Shown in pieces: positions 35,686 through 46,290 of a stretch of DNA of 64,000 bases. The translations under genes were made by a program, and so were the position numbers. Source of the DNA: Rheinheimera maricola. Its GTDB lineage: Bacteria > Pseudomonadota > Gammaproteobacteria > Enterobacterales > Alteromonadaceae. The stretch's first letter is position 1. Every line of letters starts with the position of its first letter. The notes under the pieces were generated by a model that saw nothing but the letters and a program-made list of their open reading frames with translations, was not told where the DNA came from and searched no databases. The DNA lies in the NCBI RefSeq assembly GCF_016918075.2, contig NZ_JAERPS020000002.1, positions 186,001 to 250,000 on the forward strand, given 5' to 3'.

Positions 35686-38600
35686 ATGTACCGGGAAGTA
35701 ATGCAACGTATTTTGCTTTTGGCAGTGCTGTGGCTGACATTGCCGGTATTGGCCGTGCCGGACATATCTGTGCCGGCAGCATCTCGCTTTACCCGAGTCG
35801 ATATTCAACAAGGCTTATCGCAGAATACGGTTACTGCTCTGGCGCAGGATAGTCACGGTAATGTGTGGATTGGCACGCAAAATGGCTTAAATCGGTTTGA
35901 CGGCTTTTCAGTCAAAGTATACCGACCTGATACGCAGCAAGCTAACACCTTAAGCGACAACTTCATTACGTCATTGGCTGTTGACCCGTCTGGTATTATT
36001 TGGGTTGGCACCTTAAATGGTCTTAATCAATTTGATCCCTCGCAAGGCCGTTTTACCTCAATACAGACCTTACCAAAGCGCACCAGTGGCTATGATGTGA
36101 TACTGTCGTTGCATATAGATAAACATAACCGGCTTTGGGTCGGCACAGATCGTGGCGTAGCACTGTGGCATAAAGAAAGTCAGCAACTGCGTATTTGGCC
36201 ACCAGCCGCGGCAGACAGCACAAATCAAAATATTACCGCTTTAACAAGTGATGATTCTTCGCTGTGGGTTGGTTCGCCACAGGGTTTAAAGCGCTACGAT
36301 ATTAACGCCGAAATTGAAATCCCACTGCTAAACTACGCGTTGCAACACGCCGCTGTCATGGCGTTGTATCATGACCCTACAGGACAGCTGTGGATAGGAC
36401 TAGAGCACGATGGTTTAGTGCTCCGCTCTGGCAGCAACCAAAGCTGGCAAACTATCACATTAAGCACTTATGCTAATGGTATGGTCAGCAAGGAAATACG
36501 TAGCATAACCATGGGGCCTGACGGTCACATCTGGGTTGGCACCCAGCATGGTTTGAATCAGCTGGCAGAAGTAAATGACAGTTGGCAACAAACCGCCTCT
36601 TTTTTTCATCAAAGGCATAATCCTAACAGCCTGGGTAGCGGCAAGGTAGTATCAATTCTATCGGATAGTGACGGCAGTATCTGGGTAGGCACCTGGAATG
36701 GTGGTGTTTCGCGTTTAAATGCCGCCAATAACTTATTTACCAGCTATACCGCTGATCTGTCGCATATTGCCAAAGCCCGTAATGTCGCCTCTATCAGTCT
36801 GCTTGCCAGCGAACAAACGCTCTGGGTTGGCACTGCTGACGGCTTATTCGAGCTGGATTTACAGCTGGGTACCTTTACGCAGGTTGCAGACCAGCGCGGC
36901 AGCTTTACCTATTATAGTGCTATCGATATGGGTCAACACATATGGTTTGGCCACGCCCAAGGGATTACCGCTTTTGATAAGCAACGTCAGCAATATAGTG
37001 AACTGAGCTTGCCCGCTGAAGTTAACCGCGGCCCGGTTCGTCGTCTATGGCAAGATCAGGATAAGATCTGGCTGGCCGTAGATCAATACGGTTTATTTGT
37101 GCTGGACCGCTCACTGCAACGTATCATCACGTTTAAACCCTTTAACCGTGCTGTCACCTTTATCCGCCCGTTGGATAACTACATCATTGTCGGCAGCTAC
37201 AACGGCTTAAGCTGGTTTAACCGCAACACAGCTGAACAGCTGTACCATCATGAACTTGCCAACACCGCCAGCACTGATACGCCAACCTTGCCCTCGGCTC
37301 CAATGGATTATGTGCGATCAGCAGATGGCCGCCATTGGCTGGCAACCAATGGCGGTGGCTTATATCAAATGCATTATGCAGCAGCTTCACCAGCATCGGT
37401 TAAGTTTACCAGGCACAAGGCCTCTGACAAGTTAACTACCGGGCAATTAAAAACCATGGTGCAGGATAATGCTGACAATATCTGGCTTAGCACCGCGTTT
37501 GGCATTTCGGTCTTTACACCCCAGACAGAACAAGTTCGTAATTTCGGCCAGCGTCATGGTACTTTGCACCGCGACTATATTAATGCCTCTGGCACATCAC
37601 TGACCGACGGCAGCATCGCGTTTGGTGCCATGGAAGGCTTCACGATTTTCAAGCCTGAACAGGTAATTACTTATCAGGCCAAGCCTATTGCTTCGCCGCA
37701 AATTCAGGCTATTCGGGTTAACAATGCCCCACTGGCAAAGGACCCCGCAGATGCGGATGTTGCCTTAGCCCATATCTTGTATCACGAGCGCGTTTTAAGC
37801 ATACCAGCCATGGGCGCGCGTAGTGTCAACATTGACTTTTCCACCCGTGAGTACATTGAAACCGGGCAAGTTCTATTTCAGTACCGGCTTGACCCTATCG
37901 ACAGCGATTGGACCACGCAGGATGCAAACCGGCGCAGTGCAAGTTTTGAGCGTTTACCACCTGGCAAATACATCTTTCGATTACGGGCTGGTCTGGCGCA
38001 AGCTTCCTGGAGCGATGAAGCCTGGCTTGATATTGAAGTGCTGCCACTTTGGTGGGAAACCTGGTGGGCGCGGCTATTGCTGGTTAGCATATTGATCGCG
38101 GCCGCACTGGGATTACATTTTTACCGGCTGAACAACCTGCATAAACAACAGGAACAATTAGCCTGGTTAGTTAAAGAGCGCACTGAAGCACTGGAGGAGT
38201 CCAAAGATAAAGCAGAGAAAACGCTGCAGCAGCTTGAATCGACAATGAAAGAGTTAGTGCGCACGGAAAAGATGGCCGCGCTAGGTCAACTGGTCGCAGG
38301 TGTTGCGCATGAGGTTAATACGCCTTTGGGTGTAGCACTAACGGCCAACAGTGTTGTTACCGAGGAGAGCGCACTACTGCAACAAAAATTGGCCAGCGGT
38401 AACATTCGTCGACAAGAACTGGAAGACTATTTAAACAAGCTTATCCAAGCCGGCCGTTTGCTTGACCACAACCTGCAACGTGCGGCACAGCTGGTCGCCA
38501 ATTTTAAACAAGTATCGGTCGATCGCACAGCAGACAACCAGCGCCAGTTTTATCTGGCCGTGTATTTAGATGAGCTGTTGGAAAGCTTGAGTTTAATGTG

Positions 38601-39006
38601 GCGTAGCCGGCAAATTATCTTACGGGTAAGTTGCCCGAATGAGCTGGTAATGGATAGCTATCCCGGCACTATTGGCCAAATTATTACTAATTTGACGCAA
38701 AACGCCATAGTACATGGCTTTAAAGACCGTAACAGTGGCAACATCAGCCTAAGCTGCAGCTTACAGCAGGATCAGGTAGAAATTATTTTTGCCGACAATG
38801 GCGCAGGCATCAGCAGTGACAATCTGGAGCGTATTTTTGATCCCTTCTTTACCACTAACCGGCATCAGGGCGGCACCGGGTTAGGTTTGCATATTGTCTT
38901 TAACCTAATCACACAAAAACTGGGCGGCACTATCAAGGTCGCCAGTAAACTGGGCACCGGTACCCAATTTACCCTGTTGTTGCCACGCCAGGTAACCAAG
39001 CACTAG
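35686..39006 (+). CDS. two-component regulator propeller sensor histidine kinase
   Basis: A 1106-residue sensor. A signal peptide (to about residue 25) leads to a periplasmic region in which I count 14 repeats of the type D-x-x-G-x-x-W-x-G-T-x-x-G-L, enough for two seven-bladed beta-propellers (about 30-690). Next come a Y_Y_Y domain (about 700-785), a membrane helix (about 793-810), a coiled coil (IVKER-like, about 820-860) and the kinase: H-box GQLVAGVAHEVNTPLG (His about 871), N-box TNLTQNAIVHGF, G1 FADNGAGIS and G2 GGTGLGLHIVF. There is no receiver domain and no response regulator gene adjacent. ATG at 35701 is an alternative start. Confidence 0.93.
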   Translation: MYREVMQRILLLAVLWLTLPVLAVPDISVPAASRFTRVDIQQGLSQNTVTALAQDSHGNVWIGTQNGLNRFDGFSVKVYRPDTQQANTLSDNFITSLAVDPSGIIWVGTLNGLNQFDPSQGRFTSIQTLPKRTSGYDVILSLHIDKHNRLWVGTDRGVALWHKESQQLRIWPPAAADSTNQNITALTSDDSSLWVGSPQGLKRYDINAEIEIPLLNYALQHAAVMALYHDPTGQLWIGLEHDGLVLRSGSNQSWQTITLSTYANGMVSKEIRSITMGPDGHIWVGTQHGLNQLAEVNDSWQQTASFFHQRHNPNSLGSGKVVSILSDSDGSIWVGTWNGGVSRLNAANNLFTSYTADLSHIAKARNVASISLLASEQTLWVGTADGLFELDLQLGTFTQVADQRGSFTYYSAIDMGQHIWFGHAQGITAFDKQRQQYSELSLPAEVNRGPVRRLWQDQDKIWLAVDQYGLFVLDRSLQRIITFKPFNRAVTFIRPLDNYIIVGSYNGLSWFNRNTAEQLYHHELANTASTDTPTLPSAPMDYVRSADGRHWLATNGGGLYQMHYAAASPASVKFTRHKASDKLTTGQLKTMVQDNADNIWLSTAFGISVFTPQTEQVRNFGQRHGTLHRDYINASGTSLTDGSIAFGAMEGFTIFKPEQVITYQAKPIASPQIQAIRVNNAPLAKDPADADVALAHILYHERVLSIPAMGARSVNIDFSTREYIETGQVLFQYRLDPIDSDWTTQDANRRSASFERLPPGKYIFRLRAGLAQASWSDEAWLDIEVLPLWWETWWARLLLVSILIAAALGLHFYRLNNLHKQQEQLAWLVKERTEALEESKDKAEKTLQQLESTMKELVRTEKMAALGQLVAGVAHEVNTPLGVALTANSVVTEESALLQQKLASGNIRRQELEDYLNKLIQAGRLLDHNLQRAAQLVANFKQVSVDRTADNQRQFYLAVYLDELLESLSLMWRSRQIILRVSCPNELVMDSYPGTIGQIITNLTQNAIVHGFKDRNSGNISLSCSLQQDQVEIIFADNGAGISSDNLERIFDPFFTTNRHQGGTGLGLHIVFNLITQKLGGTIKVASKLGTGTQFTLLLPRQVTKH

Positions 39007-39103
39007 CCCCTTAGCGGTACCGTTGCACAGCCACACTGAGGTTGCAATTTCGTAACCATACTATGTACTATCTGCAGCCGGATATTTTGCAGGATGCAGC
39101 ACT

Positions 39104-41797
39104 TTGCCTTTTAGCCAATTGTCATTTCGCTATAGCTGGCGACCATACCAACAACGTGTATTGGACGCTGTGCACAGCCACTTAGGCGATAAACGCTTAC
39201 ATATTGTTGCCGCGCCCGGTGCCGGTAAAACCAGCCTTGGGCTGGAGGTTTTTCGCCTGTTACAGCAAAAAACGCTGGTAATGTCGCCGACCCGGGTTAT
39301 TCGTGATCAATGGCTACTGCGCCTGGCAGACTTTTCCACTCAAGCTAGCCCGTTTCCGCCCAGTTGGGTCAGTACTGATATACGGGCTCCCGGAGTACTA
39401 ACATCGGTGACCTATCAGGCACTGCACTGGCAATTGGCTGGCAAGCTGACGGACGATATTACAGCAGATGTTACAGCAGATGTTACCGAAGATGACGTGG
39501 CTGACACTGAAGTGCTGGATAGCAATGAAGTGCAATGTTTAATCTCGGTATTACAACAACATCAGATTGGCGTAGTCATTCTGGATGAAGCCCATCATTT
39601 AACCAATGAGTGGTGGCGGGTATTGCATGCTTTGTGTGCTGCCATGCCGGAAGTAGTGTTGGTGTCGCTTACGGCAACACCTCCTTATGATGCGCAAAGT
39701 CACAACTGGCAACGCTATGAGCAGCTCTGTGGCCCGGTGGATGAAGAAATTTCAATTCCTGAGTTAGTAAAAGCCGGTACCCTGTGCCCGCACCAGGATT
39801 ACATCTGGACCGAAGCCATCAGCGAGAGCCAGCAACAACAGTTTGCTGCACATGACGATAAAGTTGTCGCCCTGTGTGACAGTTTGTTTGTGCAAGCTGA
39901 ATTTAACCGATTGTTACTGCAGCACAAGTGGCTGAACCACACCATTAGCGCCCGTGATATTTTACCCGCGCCAGAGCTTGCCGCGGCCCTGCTGGCATTT
40001 TTAGCCGCCCGTCAGCAGCATTTACCGCTGGGTCTGCTGCAAATACTGGATTTTCAACCGCGTGACATCCCGAAACTAGACAGAAGAAACTGGCAAATCC
40101 TGCTGCAGGCGGTACTGTTTTCTGCTGATTTTGCTGCCGACAAACAGCAGCAAGATTATATAGCCGGGTTAAGACGTCAACTTAGCGCCAGCCAACTGCT
40201 ATATAAACGCGAGCTGTTGCTGCAGACTAACCCGCAATTGCAGCGGGCATTAGCACTTAACCCGGTCAAAATAACCGCTTGCGTAAAAATACACCAACTG
40301 GAGTATCGCCTGCGCCAGTCAAGCTTGCGTCAGGTGATTTTAACCGATTACATTCGCGACGAGCAGCTAGCTACCGGCACCAACAGTGGCGAGCCTTCGC
40401 TTGGTGCCTGGCCGGTATTTCAGGCATTATCTCAAGCCTCCGAAACAGTGCCGGCGATGGCGCTACTGACAGGCAGGCTGAGCCTGCTATCCACGGCTTT
40501 AGCTACAGAGCTCGCCGATGAGCTTAGTCAGCTTAAACTAAGTACCAGCGTCTTTCCTGCCGCTGCGCAATATAGCAAGCTAAGCGGGCCCTTAAACCAG
40601 CAAACCAGTTTATTCACGCAGTTGTTAAACCGTGGCCAGATTCAGCTGTTGGTCGGCACCCGGGCATTACTGGGAGAGGGCTGGGACGCACCGGTCGTCA
40701 ACTCATTGATCCTGGCGACCGCGGTTGGCTCCTTCATGCTGACAAACCAAATGCGTGGCCGGGCGATCCGGCTGGATAACAACGCACCGAATAAAGCCAG
40801 CAGTATCTGGCATTTACTGGCGGTTGATACCCGCTCGTTTTATGGCTTACAGGACTTGCAGGATCTGGCGCGCCGCTTTGACACCTTTGTTGGCTTGTCC
40901 GAACATAAAAACAGTATAGAAAGCGGCTTTGCCCGACTTAACGCCACCGATCTGGAAAAACTGCCAGACAGCAAACGGCAGCTAGAATTGATCCGTGCCA
41001 GCAATCACACTATGTGCAGCAGGCTACAGCAGTTTTCTCAGCTGCAGCAGCGCTGGCAGCAAGCGCTAACACTGGATCATCAGGCTCAGGTTGCCCCCGG
41101 CGTAAGCAGCGGATCCATACCCGCCATCCGCTGGTACCATACCGCAAAAACCTTTAAGTATCTGCTGGCCCAACTGATACTATTGGTTGTTATGGGGGCG
41201 GCGTTATCAATGCATATGGCAAGGGCCGGGCTATCAACTATGCTGGCCGCTTTTCTACTCTGCGTTGTCGGCGGTATGCTGTATTTACTGCCAACTACGG
41301 TACGCACCGTTAAAATAATGCTGCGGCATTTACCGATAGACGGTAGCTTAAAACAGATTGGTATGGCGCTAACCGAGGCGTTATGTCAAAGCGGCCATGT
41401 CAGCACCCCCTTTAGACGGCTAACGGTAAGCACCGTCGAGTTGGAATGCGGCAACGTCTTTCTAGCCCTGCAAGGCAGTACCTTTTACGAATCTTCCCTA
41501 TTTGCTGATTGCCTGCACGAAATTCTTGCACCGATCGATAACCCCAAATACCTGGTGATCCGGGCGGGCAGTTTTTGGGGTATGGCGCGTGACGATTACC
41601 ATGCCGTACCACTAAGGTTGGCGGTAACCAAAGAGCAAGCCAATATTTTTTACCGTTGCTGGAGCAAATATGTCGGGCCGGGTGATTTAATTTACTGCCG
41701 CAGTGATAGCGGCAGGGACAGTTTGCTAAAAGCCCGCATGCAGGCGTTTTCGTCGGTGTTTAAGCCAGGAGCCAAACGTCAGGACCGCTGGTTATAA
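39104..41797 (+). CDS. SF2 DEAD/DEAH helicase-like protein with membrane helices
   Basis: An 897-residue protein. The SF2 core has Q-like motif YSWRPYQQRVLDAV, Walker A VAAPGAGKTSLG (about 35-46), Walker B DEAHHL (161-166), motif III SLTATPP (188-194) and C-terminal motifs LLVGTRALLGEGWDAP and NQMRGRAIRLD. An acidic linker with a repeated TADVT lies at about 118-140. Two predicted membrane helices follow at about 686-706 and 711-733, then a 160-residue cytosolic tail of unknown fold ending in KPGAKRQDRWL. The start is TTG at 39104 with AGGA 9 bases upstream; no in-frame ATG is available nearby. A membrane-tethered SF2 helicase is unusual and its role is unknown. Confidence 0.85.
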   Translation: MPFSQLSFRYSWRPYQQRVLDAVHSHLGDKRLHIVAAPGAGKTSLGLEVFRLLQQKTLVMSPTRVIRDQWLLRLADFSTQASPFPPSWVSTDIRAPGVLTSVTYQALHWQLAGKLTDDITADVTADVTEDDVADTEVLDSNEVQCLISVLQQHQIGVVILDEAHHLTNEWWRVLHALCAAMPEVVLVSLTATPPYDAQSHNWQRYEQLCGPVDEEISIPELVKAGTLCPHQDYIWTEAISESQQQQFAAHDDKVVALCDSLFVQAEFNRLLLQHKWLNHTISARDILPAPELAAALLAFLAARQQHLPLGLLQILDFQPRDIPKLDRRNWQILLQAVLFSADFAADKQQQDYIAGLRRQLSASQLLYKRELLLQTNPQLQRALALNPVKITACVKIHQLEYRLRQSSLRQVILTDYIRDEQLATGTNSGEPSLGAWPVFQALSQASETVPAMALLTGRLSLLSTALATELADELSQLKLSTSVFPAAAQYSKLSGPLNQQTSLFTQLLNRGQIQLLVGTRALLGEGWDAPVVNSLILATAVGSFMLTNQMRGRAIRLDNNAPNKASSIWHLLAVDTRSFYGLQDLQDLARRFDTFVGLSEHKNSIESGFARLNATDLEKLPDSKRQLELIRASNHTMCSRLQQFSQLQQRWQQALTLDHQAQVAPGVSSGSIPAIRWYHTAKTFKYLLAQLILLVVMGAALSMHMARAGLSTMLAAFLLCVVGGMLYLLPTTVRTVKIMLRHLPIDGSLKQIGMALTEALCQSGHVSTPFRRLTVSTVELECGNVFLALQGSTFYESSLFADCLHEILAPIDNPKYLVIRAGSFWGMARDDYHAVPLRLAVTKEQANIFYRCWSKYVGPGDLIYCRSDSGRDSLLKARMQAFSSVFKPGAKRQDRWL

Positions 41798-41800
41798 CGG

Positions 41801-42190
41801 CTAGTCGGCTAAAAACTGCTGCCATTCGCGCAGCAGTTTTAGTAAATCTTCCAGCCCGCATTGGGTTTGCATGCCCTGCTCGTCCAGCTGTAAATCATCA
41901 TCCGCCAGTTTATCTTGCTGTCGCTGCGGCAACTGCTCTGTGCCGGTATAAAACAGCGTGTTATGGCTTAACGTCACTTCACCATTTTCTACATCAAGCA
42001 AAAATTCCTTGCCCTGATACTGCATACTCTGGCCCGGCTTAAGTGCGCTCAGTTGCTGCAGCAGTGGTACATAGGCTTCAGCCTGTTGGCCAAATTCGTC
42101 CAGTAAAAAGCGGCCCAATACTTCATGCTCTGCCGCCAGCCGGATGCTGAACTGCAAGGTATTGCGATCGTAAATAAAGTCGTATTCCAA
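41801..42190 (-). CDS. yacL: UPF0231 family protein YacL
   Basis: A 129-residue protein similar to E. coli YacL: MEYDFIYDRNTLQFSIRLAA at the start, HEVLGRFLLDEFG, and the ending GLEDLLKLLREWQQFL. In E. coli yacL lies next to acnB, and acnB is close here too, one gene away, which supports the call. TTG start with AGGAG 6 bases upstream. Function unknown. Its stop is three bases from the convergent helicase gene. Confidence 0.88.
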   Translation of the reverse strand: MEYDFIYDRNTLQFSIRLAAEHEVLGRFLLDEFGQQAEAYVPLLQQLSALKPGQSMQYQGKEFLLDVENGEVTLSHNTLFYTGTEQLPQRQQDKLADDDLQLDEQGMQTQCGLEDLLKLLREWQQFLAD

Positions 42191-42318
42191 TTTATACTCC
42201 TGCCGAACTTGTTTAACGGCTGCAATGCTATTAGTGTAGCTGCAATTTTATCAGGGCATTACAAAAGGATATTCGTAGTGCCGCTCTGCACATGCTCGTT
42301 AAAGGCACGCTATACAAA

Positions 42319-43374
42319 ATGAAAAAATATTTAACTCTATTTATGTTATTGGTATCTTTTGGCAGCACTGCGACTATGCAGGGTAAAGAAAAAATCTACG
42401 CCCGCTTACTTCTCAGTGAAAATACTGATGAAATCAAATTGGGCGCTAAAGCTCTGCATAACGACCTACTCACCAACACTATGTTATGGGATCTTGCCGC
42501 ATACCAATTGTCAGTAATTGCTAACAAGGCTGGCAATGCTGAAGCTGAAGATACCGCGGCTTGGTTGATAAAAGCGATTGGCCAATCCCAACAAGCGAAG
42601 TACCGGATTATACTGGAACAACTCGACAACGCAGAGCAAAATAGAAAGCTAACTCGTTATCTGACACAGGCAATCAACAAATTAGAAAAGACCACACAGC
42701 CATCATTCGATGTCACTACATTTGATATTAATGCGGTGCAAGCAGCGTTATTGACTGGCCCCGATAAAGCTGAAGCTACACAAACTAGTTTTGACAGCAT
42801 TCAACCGGGCACAGAATTAGCCGCCGTTCTGGACGTGTTGGGGCAACCAGATGGCGTTGGTCAATATATCAGACAGTTCAACCGGCCTTTTGTCGGCAGA
42901 CAATCTTTCCAGAACCTGAGGTTAAGCTATGTGAACCTTGGGTCAATGGAGTTTAACTACGAACATGACAGTTGGCGGCTGCGGACAAAATCTGTGCAAG
43001 CGGCCACCGATATTTCTGTTGTAGACCAGCAGTACCAAGATTTATTGTCACGGTTGCTAAGTAATGATCGTGTGCAGGTGGTTGCTGCCGCAAAGGAAGC
43101 CATATCTCTCAGATTGTCCGACACCGAGGCTTTGGATCAAATTGGTCAACATATCTGGAACGAGCGCGCCACTCAAGACAGGCATCAGGCCGATGCGGTC
43201 GCTTGGCTGAGTAAGGTTCTTGCAGCAAGTGGTAACGGCCGATATAAGTTACTATTGGCAACGCTGGGCGAGCATGGTGCAAATGCGAAGATCGTAAAAT
43301 ATGCCCTTAACGGCGCAGACAAACTGCCAACTGATGACAATCCGTTTCAACCGGTAACACACAGCGAAGAATAA
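42319..43374 (+). CDS. exported protein with an internal duplication, unknown function
   Basis: A 351-residue protein with a signal peptide (MKKYLTLFMLLVSFGSTATM). Two stretches resemble each other: about residues 81-125 (AWLIKAIGQSQQAKYRIILE...) and 295-340 (AWLSKVLAASGNGRYKLLLA...), each ending in a KY/RY-L motif and a helix, suggesting two HEAT-like alpha-helical units flanking a different domain (about 155-225) that contains LDVLGQPDGVGQYIRQFN, a SmpA/BamE-like look. The ATG at 42319 is chosen for the signal peptide; an ATG at 42292 is possible. Slightly AT-richer than its neighbours. Confidence 0.65.
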   Translation: MKKYLTLFMLLVSFGSTATMQGKEKIYARLLLSENTDEIKLGAKALHNDLLTNTMLWDLAAYQLSVIANKAGNAEAEDTAAWLIKAIGQSQQAKYRIILEQLDNAEQNRKLTRYLTQAINKLEKTTQPSFDVTTFDINAVQAALLTGPDKAEATQTSFDSIQPGTELAAVLDVLGQPDGVGQYIRQFNRPFVGRQSFQNLRLSYVNLGSMEFNYEHDSWRLRTKSVQAATDISVVDQQYQDLLSRLLSNDRVQVVAAAKEAISLRLSDTEALDQIGQHIWNERATQDRHQADAVAWLSKVLAASGNGRYKLLLATLGEHGANAKIVKYALNGADKLPTDDNPFQPVTHSEE

Positions 43375-43439
43375 CGTTTAGTGGCCAAATCCACGTTTTC
43401 AACCCCTAAATTACCTTATTTGCCTTAGCATTTAAGCGA

Positions 43440-43463
43440 AAAGGCCTGCAGATGCAGGCCTTT
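43440..43463 (-). terminator. bidirectional terminator hairpin between the duplicated-protein gene and acnB
   Basis: A perfect 11-bp stem AAAGGCCTGCA / TGCAGGCCTTT with a 2-base loop. On the minus strand it ends in TTTT, serving acnB, whose stop is 17 bases away; on the plus strand it ends in TTT. Confidence 0.8.
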
Positions 43464-43479
43464 AACATTGCAGCGTTAA

Positions 43480-46077
43480 TTACACCGCTTGCTGAATAAT
43501 CACGTTATCCGCTTTTTTGGTGTACTGCGGCATCTTATGGAAATTCAGGTAACGGTAAGTATCGGCCGCGGTAGCGTCGATTTGCTTAGCGTATTCCAGA
43601 TACTCGGCAACCGTTGGCAGCTTACCAATAATGGAAGCCACTGCCGCCAGCTCGGCTGAGGCTAAGTACACATTTGCGCCCTGACCTAACCGGTTGGGGA
43701 AGTTACGCGTAGAAGTAGACACTACTGTTGAGTTCTCTGCTACCCGTGCCTGGTTACCCATACACAGTGAACAACCCGGCATTTCAGTGCGGGCACCGAC
43801 TTTACCGAAAATGCTGTAGTAACCTTCTTCGGTTAACTGCGCTTGGTCCATCTTGGTTGGCGGGGCAATCCATAAACGGGTTGGCAGCTGGCCTTTGTAT
43901 TTATCCAGCAGCTTACCGGCGGCGCGGAAGTGGCCAATGTTGGTCATACAAGAACCGATAAACACTTCGTCAATCTTGTCGCCCGCTACGTCAGACAGTA
44001 AGCGCGCATCATCCGGATCGTTCGGAGCACACAGTACCGGCTCTTTAATGTCAGCCAGGTCAATTTCGATAATTTCGCTGTACTCAGCATCGGCATCAGC
44101 CGACATTAGCTGTGGATCTTTTAACCAGGCCTGCATGGCCTGAATACGACGCTCGATAGTGCGCACATCGCCGTAACCTTCAGAAATCATCCATTTCAGC
44201 ATAACAATGTTTGATTCTAAGTATTCAGCAATAGAGGCATCTGACAGCTTGATAGTACAGCCAGCCGCAGAACGTTCAGCAGAGGCATCTGATAACTCAA
44301 ACGCTTGTTCTACCGTTAAGTTTGGTAAACCTTCAATTTCCAGAATACGGCCAGAAAAGATGTTCTTCTTACCTTTCTTATCAACGGTTAACAAACCTTT
44401 CTGGATAGCAACGTACGGAATAGCATGCACTAAGTCGCGCAGGGTAATACCAGGCTGCATCTCGCCTTTAAAGCGCACTAATACTGATTCCGGCATATCC
44501 AGTGGCATAACACCGGTAGCCGCAGCAAAGGCCACCAAACCAGAACCGGCCGGGAACGAAATACCAATTGGGAAACGGGTGTGCGAGTCGCCACCAGTAC
44601 CTACGGTATCTGGCAGTAGCATACGGTTTAACCAGCTGTGGATAATACCATCACCTGGACGCAGCGCTACACCGCCACGGTTCATAATAAAATCTGGCAG
44701 CGTGTGGTGGGTGTCAACGTCAACCGGCTTCGGATACGCGGCGGTGTGACAGAAAGACTGCATGGTTAAATCGGCAGAGAAGCCCAAACAGGCTAAGTCT
44801 TTTAACTCGTCGCGCGTCATCGGGCCGGTGGTATCCTGAGAACCCACGGTAGTCATTTTTGGCTCACAGTAAGTACCAGGGCGAACGCCTTTAACGCCAC
44901 AGGCTTTACCGACCATTTTCTGCGCCAGCGTAAAGCCTTTGCCTGAGTCAGTTTTTGGTAACGGACGACGGAATTTGTCTGAATGGCCCTGGCCTAAAAA
45001 CTCACGCGCCCGGTCAGTTAAACCACGGCCGATAATTAATGGAATACGGCCACCGGCGCGTACTTCGTCAATTAATACATCAGTTGCCAGGCTGAATTCG
45101 GCCAGTACTTCGCTTGTGCCATGACGTACAACTTTGCCTTCAAACGGCAGGATGTCTATCACATCGCCCATTTCCAGCTTGCTTACGTCTACTTCAATTG
45201 GTAACGCACCAGAATCTTCCATGGTGTTAAAGAAGATAGGCGCAATTTTACCGCCCAGCACAAAGCCACCACCGCGCTTGTTTGGCACGTACGGGATGTC
45301 ATCACCCATAAACCACAGCACTGAGTTAGTAGCGGATTTACGTGATGAACCGGTACCGACTACGTCACCGACATAAGCCAGTGGGAAGCCTTTTTTATTC
45401 AACTCGTCTAACTGCTTAATCGGGCCTACAGTACCTGGCTGATCCGGATTAATGCCTTCACGGGCATTTTTCAGCATGGCTAAGGCATGCAAAGGGATAT
45501 CCGGCCGTGACCAGGCGTCCGGCGCCGGTGATAAATCATCCGTGTTGGTTTCGCCTGACACTTTAAATACCGTAACAGTAATTTTTTCTGCTAAAGCTGG
45601 CTTGGCTTCAAACCATTCGGCGTCAGCCCAGCTTTGCACTACTTGCTTGGCATGCACATTACCGGCATCGGCTTTTTCGGTAACATCATGAAACGCATCG
45701 AAAATAAGTAAGGTGTGTGACAGCGCTTTGGCTGCGATTGGCGCCAGCTTAGCATCGTCTAACAGGCTGATTAGTGGCTGAATATTGTAGCCACCCATCA
45801 TGGTGCCTAACAGTTCAGTTGCGCGCTCGGCACTGATCAAACTGCAGCTTACTTCGCCTTTGGTCAGTGCGGCTAAAAAGCCGGCCTTAACATAAGCCGC
45901 TTCATCCACACCCGGTGGCACGCGGTTTACCAATAAATCGACTAAGGTGTCTTCTTCGCCTTTTGGCGGATTTTTTAACAGTTCAACTAAAGCGGCTACC
46001 TGCTCAGCATTGAGCGGTTTTGGCGGGATACCTTGCGCAGCGCGCTCGGCCACATGTTCGCGATATTGTTGTAGCAC
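43480..46077 (-). CDS. acnB: aconitate hydratase B
   Basis: AcnB, 865 residues, converts citrate to isocitrate in the TCA cycle and has a 4Fe-4S cluster. The N terminus [20 protein letters not shown] begins the HEAT-like domain; the cluster Cys ligands are in [14 protein letters not shown] and [17 protein letters not shown]-type substrate residues appear as [13 protein letters not shown]. The start codon is GTG at 46077 with AGAGGA 8 bases upstream; this matches the usual AcnB start. A TATAAT-type -10 lies about 75 bases upstream on the minus strand. Confidence 0.98.
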   Translation of the reverse strand: MLQQYREHVAERAAQGIPPKPLNAEQVAALVELLKNPPKGEEDTLVDLLVNRVPPGVDEAAYVKAGFLAALTKGEVSCSLISAERATELLGTMMGGYNIQPLISLLDDAKLAPIAAKALSHTLLIFDAFHDVTEKADAGNVHAKQVVQSWADAEWFEAKPALAEKITVTVFKVSGETNTDDLSPAPDAWSRPDIPLHALAMLKNAREGINPDQPGTVGPIKQLDELNKKGFPLAYVGDVVGTGSSRKSATNSVLWFMGDDIPYVPNKRGGGFVLGGKIAPIFFNTMEDSGALPIEVDVSKLEMGDVIDILPFEGKVVRHGTSEVLAEFSLATDVLIDEVRAGGRIPLIIGRGLTDRAREFLGQGHSDKFRRPLPKTDSGKGFTLAQKMVGKACGVKGVRPGTYCEPKMTTVGSQDTTGPMTRDELKDLACLGFSADLTMQSFCHTAAYPKPVDVDTHHTLPDFIMNRGGVALRPGDGIIHSWLNRMLLPDTVGTGGDSHTRFPIGISFPAGSGLVAFAAATGVMPLDMPESVLVRFKGEMQPGITLRDLVHAIPYVAIQKGLLTVDKKGKKNIFSGRILEIEGLPNLTVEQAFELSDASAERSAAGCTIKLSDASIAEYLESNIVMLKWMISEGYGDVRTIERRIQAMQAWLKDPQLMSADADAEYSEIIEIDLADIKEPVLCAPNDPDDARLLSDVAGDKIDEVFIGSCMTNIGHFRAAGKLLDKYKGQLPTRLWIAPPTKMDQAQLTEEGYYSIFGKVGARTEMPGCSLCMGNQARVAENSTVVSTSTRNFPNRLGQGANVYLASAELAAVASIIGKLPTVAEYLEYAKQIDATAADTYRYLNFHKMPQYTKKADNVIIQQAV

Positions 46078-46290
46078 AGTATGATCCTCTTGGTCGTTGC
46101 CGGCAGTCTTGCTACTGCGGCGTCATTCTTAGAATGAATGGGCGTAATTATATGAAAATTCGGGCCAGATTGACATCAGGCCGTTAACCACCCTAGTTAT
46201 AGTGGGTATAAATTCTGTGAATATAAAACCGTAAGTTATATATTCTTTATTATAGTGGTCTGACCTCATCACTCATAACAGAGGTTGGAA
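46078..46290. other. acnB leader and promoter region
   Basis: No gene is visible. The stretch includes a CATTCT-T-AGAATG inverted repeat (46124-46136) within the probable acnB leader, the minus-strand TATAAT near 46155, and an AT-rich block with two copies of TTATAGTGG about 55 bases apart (46197 and 46252). Confidence 0.4.
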
